DNA from: Pseudomonadota bacterium
Lineage (GTDB): Bacteria > Pseudomonadota > Gammaproteobacteria > Burkholderiales > Burkholderiaceae_B
Assembly (NCBI GenBank): GCA_023423975.1
Contig: JAFAEO010000084.1
Span: 186,001 to 250,000, forward strand
Reading direction: 5' to 3'
Length of the DNA stretch: 64,000 nucleotides
The position numbers and the translations under genes are program-made. The notes under the pieces are model-generated. The model saw only the letters and a list, made by a program, of their open reading frames with translations, did no database searches and was not told the origin of the DNA. This document shows positions 16,814-23,781 of this stretch, in pieces. Numbering within the stretch: the first letter of the stretch is position 1; the number at the start of each line of letters is the position of its first letter.

Positions 16814-16990
16814 ATGGACCAAAAGAGTCAAAAACCGGTTTATTTCAGCAAATCTCTGGCTGATGAGGTGCTTGCCCAGGCGCGCCGAATGGCATATGAC
16901 AATTCTGATGGCACGGCGCCGTCGGATTTCATGATCTTGGTGTGCGTGCATCGGGTTTTGAGCGGAGATGAGGCCCCGCCGGTGCATTAG
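16814..16990 (+). CDS. 58-residue hypothetical protein
   Basis: A short plus-strand gene (MDQKSQKPVYFSKSLADEVL at the start, ending EAPPVH) with an AAGAGGA box before the ATG. It points against the leftward operon and is followed by another plus-strand gene, so it belongs to an accessory insert in the regulatory region. The N-terminal half could be a small helical DNA- or protein-binding element. No family recognised. Confidence 0.5.
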   Translation: MDQKSQKPVYFSKSLADEVLAQARRMAYDNSDGTAPSDFMILVCVHRVLSGDEAPPVH

Positions 16991-17056
16991 GGCGGCTGGT
17001 TTACCCGTAGAATTGAAGCTCTCACACAACAAGTCTATTTTTGAGGAAAACCAGCC

Positions 17057-17560
17057 ATGAAGCTTGATAGGGAATTGCAGAGAAAAATTCTTGAAATCCT
17101 GAATGAGGCATTCCCGGACACGTCGATGCAAACATATCGGGACATTGCTGCATTGGCAGAGGAAGAAACAGTCATCGCGAATCTCCTGTACTTGGAGATG
17201 CACGGCCTCTTGGAGTCCGGATTGAGCAAAGCTCTCTCCGGTGGATGGAATATGAATGCCAGTCAACTCCAGATTACTGAAAGTGGGATCGACTTTATAG
17301 CTGACGATGGTGGCCTGACAGCGATACTTGGCGTAGTGACGATAAAACTTCATGACGACACCATTCGGCAATTGATAGAGGATAAGATCATTGGCTCAGA
17401 TCTCCCGCCAGCAGATAAGAAGCGATTTGTTGATCAGTTGCGCGAGCTGCCCGGCGAGTCTTTAAAACACCTGACAACAAAGTTAATTGACTTGGGCTTA
17501 TCTCATGCGCCGGATGCACTGCCTGCAATAAAAACCGTTCTAACGGCCTTTTCGGGTTGA
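17057..17560 (+). CDS. Hypothetical protein with winged-helix-like N-terminus
   Basis: A 167-residue protein with a GAGGAAAA ribosome site. The first 90 residues look like a winged helix (IAALAEEETVIANLLYLEMH, then LQITESGIDFIADDGGL), and the rest is helical (DTIRQLIEDKIIGSDLPPAD). Proteins of this shape occur as stand-alone genes in mobile elements, but I do not recognise a named family. It lies between cII- and cro-like genes on the opposite strand, so it is probably expressed from the lysogen. Confidence 0.65.
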   Translation: MKLDRELQRKILEILNEAFPDTSMQTYRDIAALAEEETVIANLLYLEMHGLLESGLSKALSGGWNMNASQLQITESGIDFIADDGGLTAILGVVTIKLHDDTIRQLIEDKIIGSDLPPADKKRFVDQLRELPGESLKHLTTKLIDLGLSHAPDALPAIKTVLTAFSG

Positions 17561-17720
17561 CGGACGAAGATTCGGTACCGTGATGTATGAAATGAGCAAC
17601 CAAATTGCCCCCCGCAAGAAGCACATAAATGTCTTCTTTCGGGGCGCCGGGAACGTAAACGGCCAGATGTCGGTTGTGAAAAACGACCGATTCAATTGGG
17701 AGTGTGATTGGGCTATACAT
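17388..17720 (-). CDS. Doubtful ORF after the Cro-like gene
   Basis: A 110-codon ORF whose ATG overlaps the end of the Cro-like gene. Its first 55 codons (HLAVYVPGAPKEDIYVLLAG) look protein-like and fall in otherwise empty DNA, but the distal half is antisense to the better supported plus-strand gene. It may be a real, short leftward gene that ends antisense to its neighbour, or chance. Confidence 0.3.
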   Translation of the reverse strand: MYSPITLPIESVVFHNRHLAVYVPGAPKEDIYVLLAGGNLVAHFIHHGTESSSVNPKRPLERFLLQAVHPAHEISPSQLTLLSGVLKTRRAARATDQQIASYLLAGDLSQ

Positions 17721-17916
17721 CGGCGGCCTCTTTCGGCACGGGAATCTTCTGATTCACCAGATCAATTAGTTTTTGATATGTGGACAGCCTGACATCTTTA
17801 CGCCGACCAACCTCAATTGCCGAGATGGCACCTTGAGTAAGGCCAATCGCGGCTGCAATTTCGGCCTGGGTCATTCCACGCTGGCGAAGAATTGAGAGTG
17901 CGGTTTGAGTATTCAT
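17713..17916 (-). CDS. Cro-like helix-turn-helix regulator
   Basis: A 67-residue protein made mostly of a helix-turn-helix (MTQAEIAAAIGLTQGAISAI, residues about 15-34, then EVGRRKDVRLSTYQKLIDLV). It is divergent from the repressor gene with 73 bp between them containing palindromic operators, the standard cro/cI arrangement. It should repress the lysogeny promoter and open the leftward lytic operon. Confidence 0.8.
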   Translation of the reverse strand: MNTQTALSILRQRGMTQAEIAAAIGLTQGAISAIEVGRRKDVRLSTYQKLIDLVNQKIPVPKEAADV

Positions 17917-17923
17917 ACTGCGA

Positions 17924-17967
17924 GAATACTACATAAGTAGTATTCAAATCAATACCTAAGTAATATT
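17924..17967. promoter_or_regulatory. Immunity operators between cro-like and repressor genes
   Basis: Operator 1 is a 9-bp inverted repeat, GAATACTAC-N4-GTAGTATTC (17,924-17,945). Operator 2 is a weaker copy, AATACCTAAGTAATATT (17,951-17,967). A half-site (GTATTCATAC) overlaps the Cro-like start codon. The same core, AATACTACATRAGTA, reappears near 21,466. Confidence 0.75.
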
Positions 17968-17989
17968 GCTTTGAATAAGAATAGAGGGT

Positions 17990-18346
17990 ATGAATAAAGA
18001 CTTATCTACGCTGGCAGGAAGAACACGGTTTGCTCGAAAGAATGCCGGGCTAACTCAGGAAGATTTAGCCAAAAAATTGAGTGTGTCTCAGGGCACGATT
18101 ACGCACATCGAAAGTGGCCGCAATAAAGAGACGATCATTATTATTGCGCTGGCAAAGGTATTGGGCGTTCGAGCAGAATGGCTTGCGACGGGCGAGGGTG
18201 ATATGTTTGATGGCTGGCCTTTCAAGGACATAAACAAGGCCGAATTTGAGAAACTGCCCGGTGATGTTAGAGAGGATATATCTGATTATATTCAGATGAA
18301 AATTACCAAAAATAAAAGCCAGGGTTCAGAGGCAACTGCCGCTTAA
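17990..18346 (+). CDS. Prophage repressor (CI-like, DNA-binding domain only)
   Basis: A 118-residue protein with an XRE helix-turn-helix at residues 14-70 (KNAGLTQEDLAKKLSVSQGT, then THIESGRNKETIIIIALAKV) and a short C-terminal tail. It lacks the LexA-type peptidase domain, so induction probably does not depend on RecA-stimulated self-cleavage. A GAGGG box precedes the ATG. Together with the divergent Cro-like gene and the shared palindromes it forms the lysis-lysogeny switch. Confidence 0.8.
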   Translation: MNKDLSTLAGRTRFARKNAGLTQEDLAKKLSVSQGTITHIESGRNKETIIIIALAKVLGVRAEWLATGEGDMFDGWPFKDINKAEFEKLPGDVREDISDYIQMKITKNKSQGSEATAA

Positions 18347-18413
18347 TATCCCTTATTGGGAGGGGGCTGTATTGTGGAATTTATTCAAAAATTCAGATAA
18401 AAGGTAACTGAAA

Positions 18414-19010
18414 ATGTCTAGCGTATTGAGGTGTATCTTAGGTTCGCTGCTAATTTTCGCCGCATCAACCGCTCAGGGTGAAGGCGGAAGTAAGCCCGAA
18501 GACAGGCCGTTCGGTCTAACTGAAGGTATGAGTCAGGCCGATCTATCAAAATCAGTTGGAGGTTTCAAAAGTACGAATGACGATTTCATGTTCGAAGCTA
18601 CAACCGTTCCGCATCCGGTGAAATTTTTTGATTCCTATGTTTTTCAATCTACAGACGAAACTGGTTTATGTAGAGTTGTGGGTGTCACCCCGTCAATAGG
18701 GAGCAACCGGAAACTCGAAGAGGACTATACGGTCCTTTTAAGTTCGTTAACGGAAAAGTACGGGCGCCCCAAATCCCTCGACAGAGCTCAGCCATATATG
18801 GACAATGCGCCACTAATTTCGGCGCTTGCTACAGAAATGCGTCGGAAGGCTCAAGTTTGGTCGCTGCGGCATTCTCCTGGTATTAAAACCATCGTGATAG
18901 AGGCATTTGGTGATGACGCAATGCAGGGATATATTACGGTCAAATATGAATTCAGCAACGTGACTAAGTGCCTTGAGATTATCAATCAGAAGGCAACCCA
19001 GGGCTTGTAA
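18414..19010 (+). CDS. Secreted protein of unknown function (prophage accessory gene)
   Basis: A 198-residue protein with a clear signal peptide (LRCILGSLLIFAASTAQGEG, cleavage near residue 23). The mature part starts with a GLTEGMSQADLSKSVGGF motif like those opening BamE-type or other small periplasmic domains, and has two cysteines that could pair. It lies just after the repressor in the accessory block, a usual site for genes that alter the lysogen. No function assigned. Confidence 0.6.
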   Translation: MSSVLRCILGSLLIFAASTAQGEGGSKPEDRPFGLTEGMSQADLSKSVGGFKSTNDDFMFEATTVPHPVKFFDSYVFQSTDETGLCRVVGVTPSIGSNRKLEEDYTVLLSSLTEKYGRPKSLDRAQPYMDNAPLISALATEMRRKAQVWSLRHSPGIKTIVIEAFGDDAMQGYITVKYEFSNVTKCLEIINQKATQGL

Positions 19011-19081
19011 CCTGAACCCGCCGACACGATCAACGGTTGCATTGCCTCAATGTGAGATTTCGAAGCTGCGAGAGACCAAAA

Positions 19082-19282
19082 ATGGATAATTTAAGCCCTA
19101 ACAAGATGGTTGTATCCCACTCACTGGAAAGAGAATTCCAGCGCGAAGAATCCGAGTTGCGCCGGTGGCTGGATGCAAATGTGACAGATCCGGGGACACG
19201 CAAACGGTGCCTGGAGCAACTGCGGGAGGATCAGGTGGCGAGAGGGGAGGCGGTTTGGGTGAACAGACTAAATATCTTTTGA
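19082..19282 (+). CDS. Small charged helical protein (phage copy of a two-copy family)
   Basis: A 66-residue protein (MDNLSPNKMVVSHSLEREFQ at the start) with the core REFQREESELRRWLDANVTD followed by a basic helix. A closely related protein is encoded at 37,576-37,755 (SDFQREEAELRRWLDTNVTD). The conserved block, including the shared WLDxNVTD turn, shows true homology. The sequence suggests a coiled coil; no family or function is known to me. The ribosome site is weak. Confidence 0.65.
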   Translation: MDNLSPNKMVVSHSLEREFQREESELRRWLDANVTDPGTRKRCLEQLREDQVARGEAVWVNRLNIF

Positions 19283-19294
19283 TTGGGAGGCAGT

Positions 19295-19834
19295 TTGGTT
19301 AAGAGAAAAAACGTATTACCCATAAATTTGGTATCGACGCTGATGAGAGCAAACAAGGCGACGGTACGTCATTTAATTTGGGAGAACAAAAAAACCTATT
19401 CAAATCCGCAATGGGTAGAATTTCAGACCGCGTGCCGTGTAAATAACGCAGTTCGTGAAGATGTGTTTTTTATTGCTTCATACAGGGCTAAAAAATACGA
19501 GTATGATCCAGAACATCGAGGCGGCTTCGTAATTGAACAGAGCGAAAAATTCAACGCGGCTCTTATGATAGGGCCGAATCGGGTTTTCGCAATCGACATT
19601 GATGACACGCCTCATACAAATAAAAAGGGTATTGGTTTGCCCTATTTCAAAAAAACCATTGAGTCCAGGGCGCATATTCACATATGGTGCGGCCAAGGCT
19701 ACGGATATGCAGAACCGTTTGAAGATATAGATACTGTAGAAAACCTACTTGACGTATTTCAGGCCAGAGCAAATTTGGTTATTATGGGTGGTATAGTGCA
19801 CCCTATGAAGGGAATTCAACCTAGGCTTTTGTGA
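19295..19834 (+). CDS. DUF6978-like protein
   Basis: A 179-residue protein with the pattern I associate with DUF6978: FFIASYRAKKYEYDPEHRGG, then DIDDTPHTNKKGIGLPYFKK and ESRAHIHIWCGQGYGYAEPF. The start is set at TTG 19295 because GGGAGG lies 5 nt before it; an earlier TTG (19283) is possible. It overlaps the following DUF1828-type gene by four bases, so the two are co-translated. Base composition is more AT-rich than the phage genes around it, a sign of recent transfer. Function unknown; defence or toxin-antitoxin activity is only a hypothesis. Confidence 0.6.
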   Translation: MVKRKNVLPINLVSTLMRANKATVRHLIWENKKTYSNPQWVEFQTACRVNNAVREDVFFIASYRAKKYEYDPEHRGGFVIEQSEKFNAALMIGPNRVFAIDIDDTPHTNKKGIGLPYFKKTIESRAHIHIWCGQGYGYAEPFEDIDTVENLLDVFQARANLVIMGGIVHPMKGIQPRLL

Positions 19835-20604
19835 TCATGACGCTCGACGAATTCACAAAAATATCAGAATGGCATGGATCTGTCAGCGGACAGAATTCCA
19901 TTAGGGTGGTCGCGCCTTTCACATATGCAAATGATGGCCAGCATATTTGCTTTTATGTTGCATCTCATGATGGGAAATACTTTATCACCGATGCGGGTGA
20001 AACCGCTCGGCATGTATCTATGAGGGGCGGTGAAATTACGTATAGAAAAATGCTAGGTGTTTTGTATAAATCGGATTCCGAGCACGTAAAAATCTCACTT
20101 TCGGGCGAAATTCAATCAGTTGGCGAACTATCGGATATCAAATTTGCGTTGTGGGATGCGGCGTTGCTTGCATACAGGATTTCCGCAGATTCCCATTCCT
20201 GGATGCCGAAATTGAATCAAATCCAATTCAAACAACTGGTGGAAAATAGTATTAAAAGTTCAGTTGGGGAAAAGCGAATAATTCACAATGCCAAAACTGT
20301 CGGCTTGAGTGGGCATATGCTCGAATTTCCGTTTGCTGTAAGGGCACCCGCGAACGAAAAGATGATATTTGTGGAGCCTATTTCTGCCAACGAAAATGGT
20401 ACCCTGGATTGGGGAGTGGTTCATAAAACGCTTGGAAAAATGACTGATCAGAAAGAGGCAAAAACTGGCGATGGACGACTAGTAATTATTAGTCCAGAGG
20501 TTGAGGAACGCGAATTCGGGAACGCAGCTACCATTCTTTCCAAAGTGGCGTCTATTCAGCAATTCCAGAAAAATACAAATTGGGCTGGCGCGTTTTTGCA
20601 GTAA
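19831..20604 (+). CDS. DUF1828-domain protein
   Basis: A 257-residue protein whose N-terminal 90 residues carry the DUF1828 pattern (APFTYANDGQHICFYVASHD, then KYFITDAGETARHVSMRGGE). The central and C-terminal parts are unassigned (VGLSGHMLEFPFAVRAPANE; a final LSKVASIQQFQKNTNWAGAF). The GTG at 19831 overlaps the upstream stop (GTGA) and is spaced well from an AGG; ATG 19837 is the alternative. A terminator follows, closing a two-gene unit with the DUF6978-like gene. Confidence 0.65.
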   Translation: MIMTLDEFTKISEWHGSVSGQNSIRVVAPFTYANDGQHICFYVASHDGKYFITDAGETARHVSMRGGEITYRKMLGVLYKSDSEHVKISLSGEIQSVGELSDIKFALWDAALLAYRISADSHSWMPKLNQIQFKQLVENSIKSSVGEKRIIHNAKTVGLSGHMLEFPFAVRAPANEKMIFVEPISANENGTLDWGVVHKTLGKMTDQKEAKTGDGRLVIISPEVEEREFGNAATILSKVASIQQFQKNTNWAGAFLQ

Positions 20605-20624
20605 TCGGTTATTGTGGCCATCTT

Positions 20625-20648
20625 AACCCGCTCCGGCGGGTTTTATTT
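20625..20648 (+). terminator. Rho-independent terminator after the DUF1828 gene
   Basis: The stem AACCCGC/GCGGGTT with a 4-nt loop is followed by TTATTTT. A second, 9-bp perfect stem (TGCAGCCCG/CGGGCTGCA) follows at 20,653-20,677 and may stop the opposing DUF1328 transcript, although it lacks a long T tract. Confidence 0.75.
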
Positions 20649-20704
20649 TGCCTGCAGCCCGTACGAGGCGGGCTGCATTAAGAATCATCAACTACTTGCA
20701 GTAC

Positions 20705-20869
20705 TTATCTGCCTTTGCCTCTGCCAAAAAAGAATGAAGCAATGGCCAGAATAATAAATACAACAAATAAGATTTTTGCTATAGATGCTGCGCCCGCAGC
20801 GATGCCGCCAAAGCCAAAGACAGCCGCAATAATGGCGATGATAAAAAAGACAATAGCGTAATGAAGCAT
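20705..20869 (-). CDS. DUF1328 small membrane protein
   Basis: A 54-residue protein with two membrane helices (IVFFIIAIIAAVFGFGGIAA and ILFVVFIILAIASFFF) ending GRGKGR. This is the DUF1328 (YtjA-like) pattern, which includes the FGFGGIA turn. Host copies are typically induced by envelope or osmotic stress and found near CsbD genes, as here. A GAGGGA box precedes the ATG. Finding it inside a prophage suggests stress-protection cargo. Confidence 0.8.
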   Translation of the reverse strand: MLHYAIVFFIIAIIAAVFGFGGIAAGAASIAKILFVVFIILAIASFFFGRGKGR

Positions 20870-20927
20870 AGTTTTCCCTCGTTATTTTTTAAATTTTGTA
20901 TTCAGTGTCAAATCATATAAACATCAA

Positions 20928-20949
20928 AAAAGCGGCCGAAGCCGCTTTT
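20928..20949 (-). terminator. Terminator after the prophage csbD-like gene
   Basis: On the minus strand AAAAGCGGC-TTCG-GCCGCTTTTTT forms a strong hairpin with a T tract directly after the CsbD gene, so the DUF1328 gene downstream needs its own promoter. Confidence 0.8.
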
Positions 20950-20960
20950 CTTGCCTTCAA

Positions 20961-21161
20961 TTATTGGTTTTTACCCCAAAAATCGTCCACCTGTTTTTCT
21001 GCCTCTTCTTTGGTTTTCCCGTATTTTTCTTGCAGAATACCGGCCATTTTCTGAGCGTTGCCGTTCACTTGAGCGATATCGTCATCGGTCAGCTCACCCC
21101 AGGTCTGTTTGACCGAGCCTTTAACTTGTTCCCATTTTCCGGCTGCAATATCTTTATTCAT
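20961..21161 (-). CDS. CsbD family stress protein
   Basis: A 66-residue protein with the CsbD signature: KWEQVKGSVKQTWGELTDDD, then the NGNAQKMAGILQEKYGKTKE repeat region. CsbD proteins are abundant general-stress proteins of unknown mechanism. It is flanked by terminators on both sides and so forms its own unit with the DUF1328 gene as neighbour. A second CsbD-like gene is on the chromosome at 57.8 kb. Confidence 0.9.
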   Translation of the reverse strand: MNKDIAAGKWEQVKGSVKQTWGELTDDDIAQVNGNAQKMAGILQEKYGKTKEEAEKQVDDFWGKNQ

Positions 21162-21242
21162 AGTGATACTCCTTAAAAGTGTTTTCGAGGTTGATACCTC
21201 TCTTCCACTATAGCAAACCTGTCAACCCCCCCCGCTATAAGC

Positions 21243-21265
21243 AAAAAAACCAGCCCGAAGGCTGG
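21243..21265 (-). terminator. Leftward terminator between the early promoter region and csbD
   Basis: Reading the minus strand, CCAGCC-TTCG-GGCTGG is followed by seven T. There is no minus-strand gene between it and the operator cluster at 21.4 kb, so it would end either pervasive antisense transcription or a short leftward RNA. Confidence 0.75.
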
Positions 21266-21414
21266 CAAATCACCCCAAATAACCGGAGTGAGGAGACAGG
21301 TTGCATTGTACAACATATTAGGGTTTATACCTATAGGATTGGTGTAAATGACCGTATCCCATCGAGGGATCGCGACCGCCTGTTGTTTGTGACATACACG
21401 GTTACAAAATAATA

Positions 21415-21485
21415 ATACTTAAATACTATATTTTCATCAGAAATAATACTTATGTATTGACTATAAATACTACATGAGTAATAAT
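21415..21485 (+). promoter_or_regulatory. Second operator cluster and early rightward promoter
   Basis: Three sites resemble the immunity operators: ATACTTAAATACTAT (from 21,416), the palindrome AATACTTATGTATT (21,445-21,458) and AATACTACATGAGTA (21,466-21,480), which matches operator 1 at 14 of 15 positions. A promoter TTGACT-N17-AATAAT (21,457-21,485) is overlapped by the last two sites. This fits a second repressor-controlled early promoter. Confidence 0.65.
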
Positions 21486-21521
21486 TCAATCATCGAACCC
21501 CACCCCGGAAGGATGATTGAA

Positions 21522-21722
21522 ATGAAAGCCACACCCATCACTGCCCAGACCGGGCGAACAATTCCACCATCCGCAATAACACAGCCAATCCCACGTTGCG
21601 AGGATTGCGATCACTGCATTGTTGATCGCGATCCATATGCGACCGGTGATTGGTGGTATGCGGGCCTCGAATGCACTGCGAATTTCTGCCCGTACGGCAA
21701 ATTAGAAATCGATCAGGAGTAG
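21522..21722 (+). CDS. Cysteine-rich early phage protein
   Basis: A 66-residue protein with cysteines in CEDCDHC and LECTANFCPYG that could bind zinc. The frame is open from 21474, but that ATG lies within the predicted promoter/operator, upstream of the expected transcript start, so I chose ATG 21522, which follows a GGAAGG box. It is the first gene of the rightward early operon. Function unknown. Confidence 0.6.
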   Translation: MKATPITAQTGRTIPPSAITQPIPRCEDCDHCIVDRDPYATGDWWYAGLECTANFCPYGKLEIDQE

Positions 21723-21725
21723 GGC

Positions 21726-21842
21726 ATGTGTACATACGAAGCAATCATTTGGGGTTTCTCAGTCATCGCCGCGGCTGCGGTCATCGCATTAATTTCGGCG
21801 GCGTTTGACGTCCGCAAGGTAGATCGGGAGGAAAGATCGTGA
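21726..21842 (+). CDS. 38-residue single-span membrane protein
   Basis: A very short gene with a GGAG box and a GTGA overlap with the next start. It encodes MCTYEAIIWGFSVIAAAAVI followed by a hydrophobic continuation and a charged tail (DVRKVDREERS), so one N-out/C-in membrane helix. It is held in place by coupling on both sides. Function unknown; such peptides in early operons sometimes modulate host membranes. Confidence 0.55.
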   Translation: MCTYEAIIWGFSVIAAAAVIALISAAFDVRKVDREERS

Positions 21843-22081
21843 GCAAGCATGATTTCAGACTCGCAATGTCACCGCTGACCCGCACGATTTTCGCCGGCCG
21901 CATTGCCCAGAAAGACGGCTATGCCCAAGCAGTTGGCGTCCGTCATGACGTCACAGCCGACTTTTACGGATGTTTGATCCAGCTGGCTGACAGCCATGGT
22001 GGAACGTTTGAAATCACTGCCAACGGCGAACCGGCTTATGAGGTGAAGGTTCGCAAGGCAACCAAAGGAGAGCAGTCATGA
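21839..22081 (+). CDS. DUF7446-like early phage protein
   Basis: An 80-residue protein with the pattern LAMSPLTRTIFAGRIAQKDG, then VGVRHDVTADFYGCLIQLAD, which I associate with DUF7446, a short family in recombination operons of temperate phages. The GTG start overlaps the previous stop. Function unknown. Confidence 0.65.
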   Translation: MSKHDFRLAMSPLTRTIFAGRIAQKDGYAQAVGVRHDVTADFYGCLIQLADSHGGTFEITANGEPAYEVKVRKATKGEQS

Positions 22082-22305
22082 GTGCATACGAAGTCAACGG
22101 CCGCACATTAATCGCCGCCAGCCCACAAGAAGCCATCAAGGCGTACGACAACACCTTTCGCACATCCGCCAGTGAGCCAATCACCTGCAGGCCGTTTCAG
22201 CCTACTGGGGCGCCTGTACAGCGCCGGCCTGAGCCTGTTCTGAAAGGGCTGGAGCTCATCGGCAGTGCATTTTCTAATCGTCGCCGCGCTGCGGCAAACT
22301 TTTAA
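22078..22305 (+). CDS. Hypothetical early phage protein
   Basis: A 75-residue protein (MSAYEVNGRTLIAASPQEAI at the start) overlapping the preceding stop by four bases and lying 13 nt before bet. The N-terminal 30 residues look like a small alpha-beta module; the rest is basic and Pro-rich. No family recognised. Confidence 0.6.
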   Translation: MSAYEVNGRTLIAASPQEAIKAYDNTFRTSASEPITCRPFQPTGAPVQRRPEPVLKGLELIGSAFSNRRRAAANF

Positions 22306-22318
22306 GGATCCATAAGTC

Positions 22319-23188
22319 ATGTCGAATCTGACTATTCACAATCAAATGGCCAGCAAACTGGCTGAGCGCCTGGGCATTGAAGGCTCTGGCGAACTGGTCA
22401 ACGTGCTCAAGGGTACAGCGTTCAAAGGCAATGCAACCGACGCGCAAATGACCGCGTTGCTGATCGTTGCCAACGAATACAAGCTGAACCCCTGGACCAA
22501 GGAAATCTACGCGTTTCCGGACAAAGGCGGCGGCATTGTGCCCGTGGTCGGTGTTGATGGCTGGTTGCGCATTATCAATGAGCATCCGCAATTTGACGGC
22601 ATGGACGTGGAGCTGTCCGCTGATGGTGAAGAAGCGACTTGCACCATTCACCGCAAGGACCGCAAGAACCCGACACGCATTACTGAATATCTGAGCGAGT
22701 GCAAGCGCGGTACCGACCCGTGGAAAACCTCCCCACGGCGCATGCTTCGCCATAAATCGATCATCCAGTGCGCACGTGTGGCTTTCGGCTACGGCGGCAT
22801 CCACGACCAGGACGAGGTGCAATCCATTGTCGATATGGGGTCCATCGATGGTGAAACAGGCGAAGTGCGGCCGGCTACAAAAATGCCCGGCTCCAAGAAA
22901 GAAAAGGCGACGCGCACCCAGGCTGACACGATTGATGTGAATGCCACCGAAGTACAGGACTCACAACCAACACCCGAGCCACAGAAACAAACTGCTGCGC
23001 CCGCGCAATCATCCGGCAGTGGTGAACGTGCCTCTATCGGAGAAAAACGCCATGTAGAGCTTAAATTGCAGCAGGCCGGCATTGCCCTGGCTGATGCGAT
23101 GGAAGCCTGCGGCCTCTCGGACTTCGAAAATCTGAGCCGCGACGGTTTTGTGTGTCTGCTCGAACACGCCAAGAGCCACGCCAAATGA
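22319..23188 (+). CDS. bet: Phage recombination protein Bet (RecT-like annealase)
   Basis: A 289-residue single-strand annealing protein. The Bet signature is intact: TDAQMTALLIVANEYKLNPW, then KEIYAFPDKGGGIVPVVGVD, WLRIINEHPQFDGM and TSPRRMLRHKSIIQCARVAF. The C-terminal third is a Pro/Gln-rich linker and a short helical domain. With the downstream nuclease it forms a Red-like recombination system. The gene ends in an ATGA overlap with the nuclease. Confidence 0.92.
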   Translation: MSNLTIHNQMASKLAERLGIEGSGELVNVLKGTAFKGNATDAQMTALLIVANEYKLNPWTKEIYAFPDKGGGIVPVVGVDGWLRIINEHPQFDGMDVELSADGEEATCTIHRKDRKNPTRITEYLSECKRGTDPWKTSPRRMLRHKSIIQCARVAFGYGGIHDQDEVQSIVDMGSIDGETGEVRPATKMPGSKKEKATRTQADTIDVNATEVQDSQPTPEPQKQTAAPAQSSGSGERASIGEKRHVELKLQQAGIALADAMEACGLSDFENLSRDGFVCLLEHAKSHAK

Positions 23189-23781
23189 ATGCCGTAGCCG
23201 AACCCCTTCGTTTCGTTGAGGACTCGCACCAGTATTTTGTCGGCAAGACAGAAGTGCCTGGCGTCACCTCGATCATCAAGCCGCTATATGACTTTTCCGG
23301 GATCGATCCGCAGGTGCTGAACGCCAAGCGTGATCTGGGTATTGCCGTGCACAAGTGCTGCGAGCTTTACGACGATAACGATCTGGACGAAGAAACGGTA
23401 GCAGATGAATGGCGTCCGTATTTCGCTGCCTGGGTTCGGTTCCGCCGGGAAACAGGCTTTAACCCCAGCGCAAACGAAAAGCGCATCTATCACGCGTTGA
23501 TGGGCTATGCCGGCACGATCGATAGGGCAGGGCTGTTCCAGAAGCAGCCGGCCATCATCGACATTAAGACCACAGCGGTTATCAAAGCTGCGGTCGGCGT
23601 TCAGTTGGCGGCCTATGAAGCCGCGCTGCGCAGCCAGACAGGTACGTTTTACAACCGGTTCAGCGTGCAGCTCAAAGAAGACGGCAGCTATCGGCTGGAC
23701 CAGTTCAAAGACCCGCACGACTTTAACGTGTTTTCTTCTTTACTCACTGTTTATAAATGGACCAAAAATCATGCAAATTGA
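23185..23781 (+). CDS. PD-(D/E)XK exonuclease (Cas4/RecB-like)
   Basis: A 198-residue nuclease. It begins with the target-recognition-like FVEDSHQYFVGKTEVPGVTS and has the catalytic pattern YAGTIDRAGLFQKQPAIIDI followed by KTT, i.e. D...D-x-K of the PD-(D/E)XK fold, then QLAAYEAAL as the QxxxY motif. It supplies the 5'-3' resection that feeds Bet. ATG 23185 overlaps the bet stop. Confidence 0.85.
   Translation: MNAVAEPLRFVEDSHQYFVGKTEVPGVTSIIKPLYDFSGIDPQVLNAKRDLGIAVHKCCELYDDNDLDEETVADEWRPYFAAWVRFRRETGFNPSANEKRIYHALMGYAGTIDRAGLFQKQPAIIDIKTTAVIKAAVGVQLAAYEAALRSQTGTFYNRFSVQLKEDGSYRLDQFKDPHDFNVFSSLLTVYKWTKNHAN

Noticed and set aside
16721..17371. 216-residue minus-strand ORF
   Set aside because: Antisense to two plus-strand genes with ribosome sites; composition is not protein-like.
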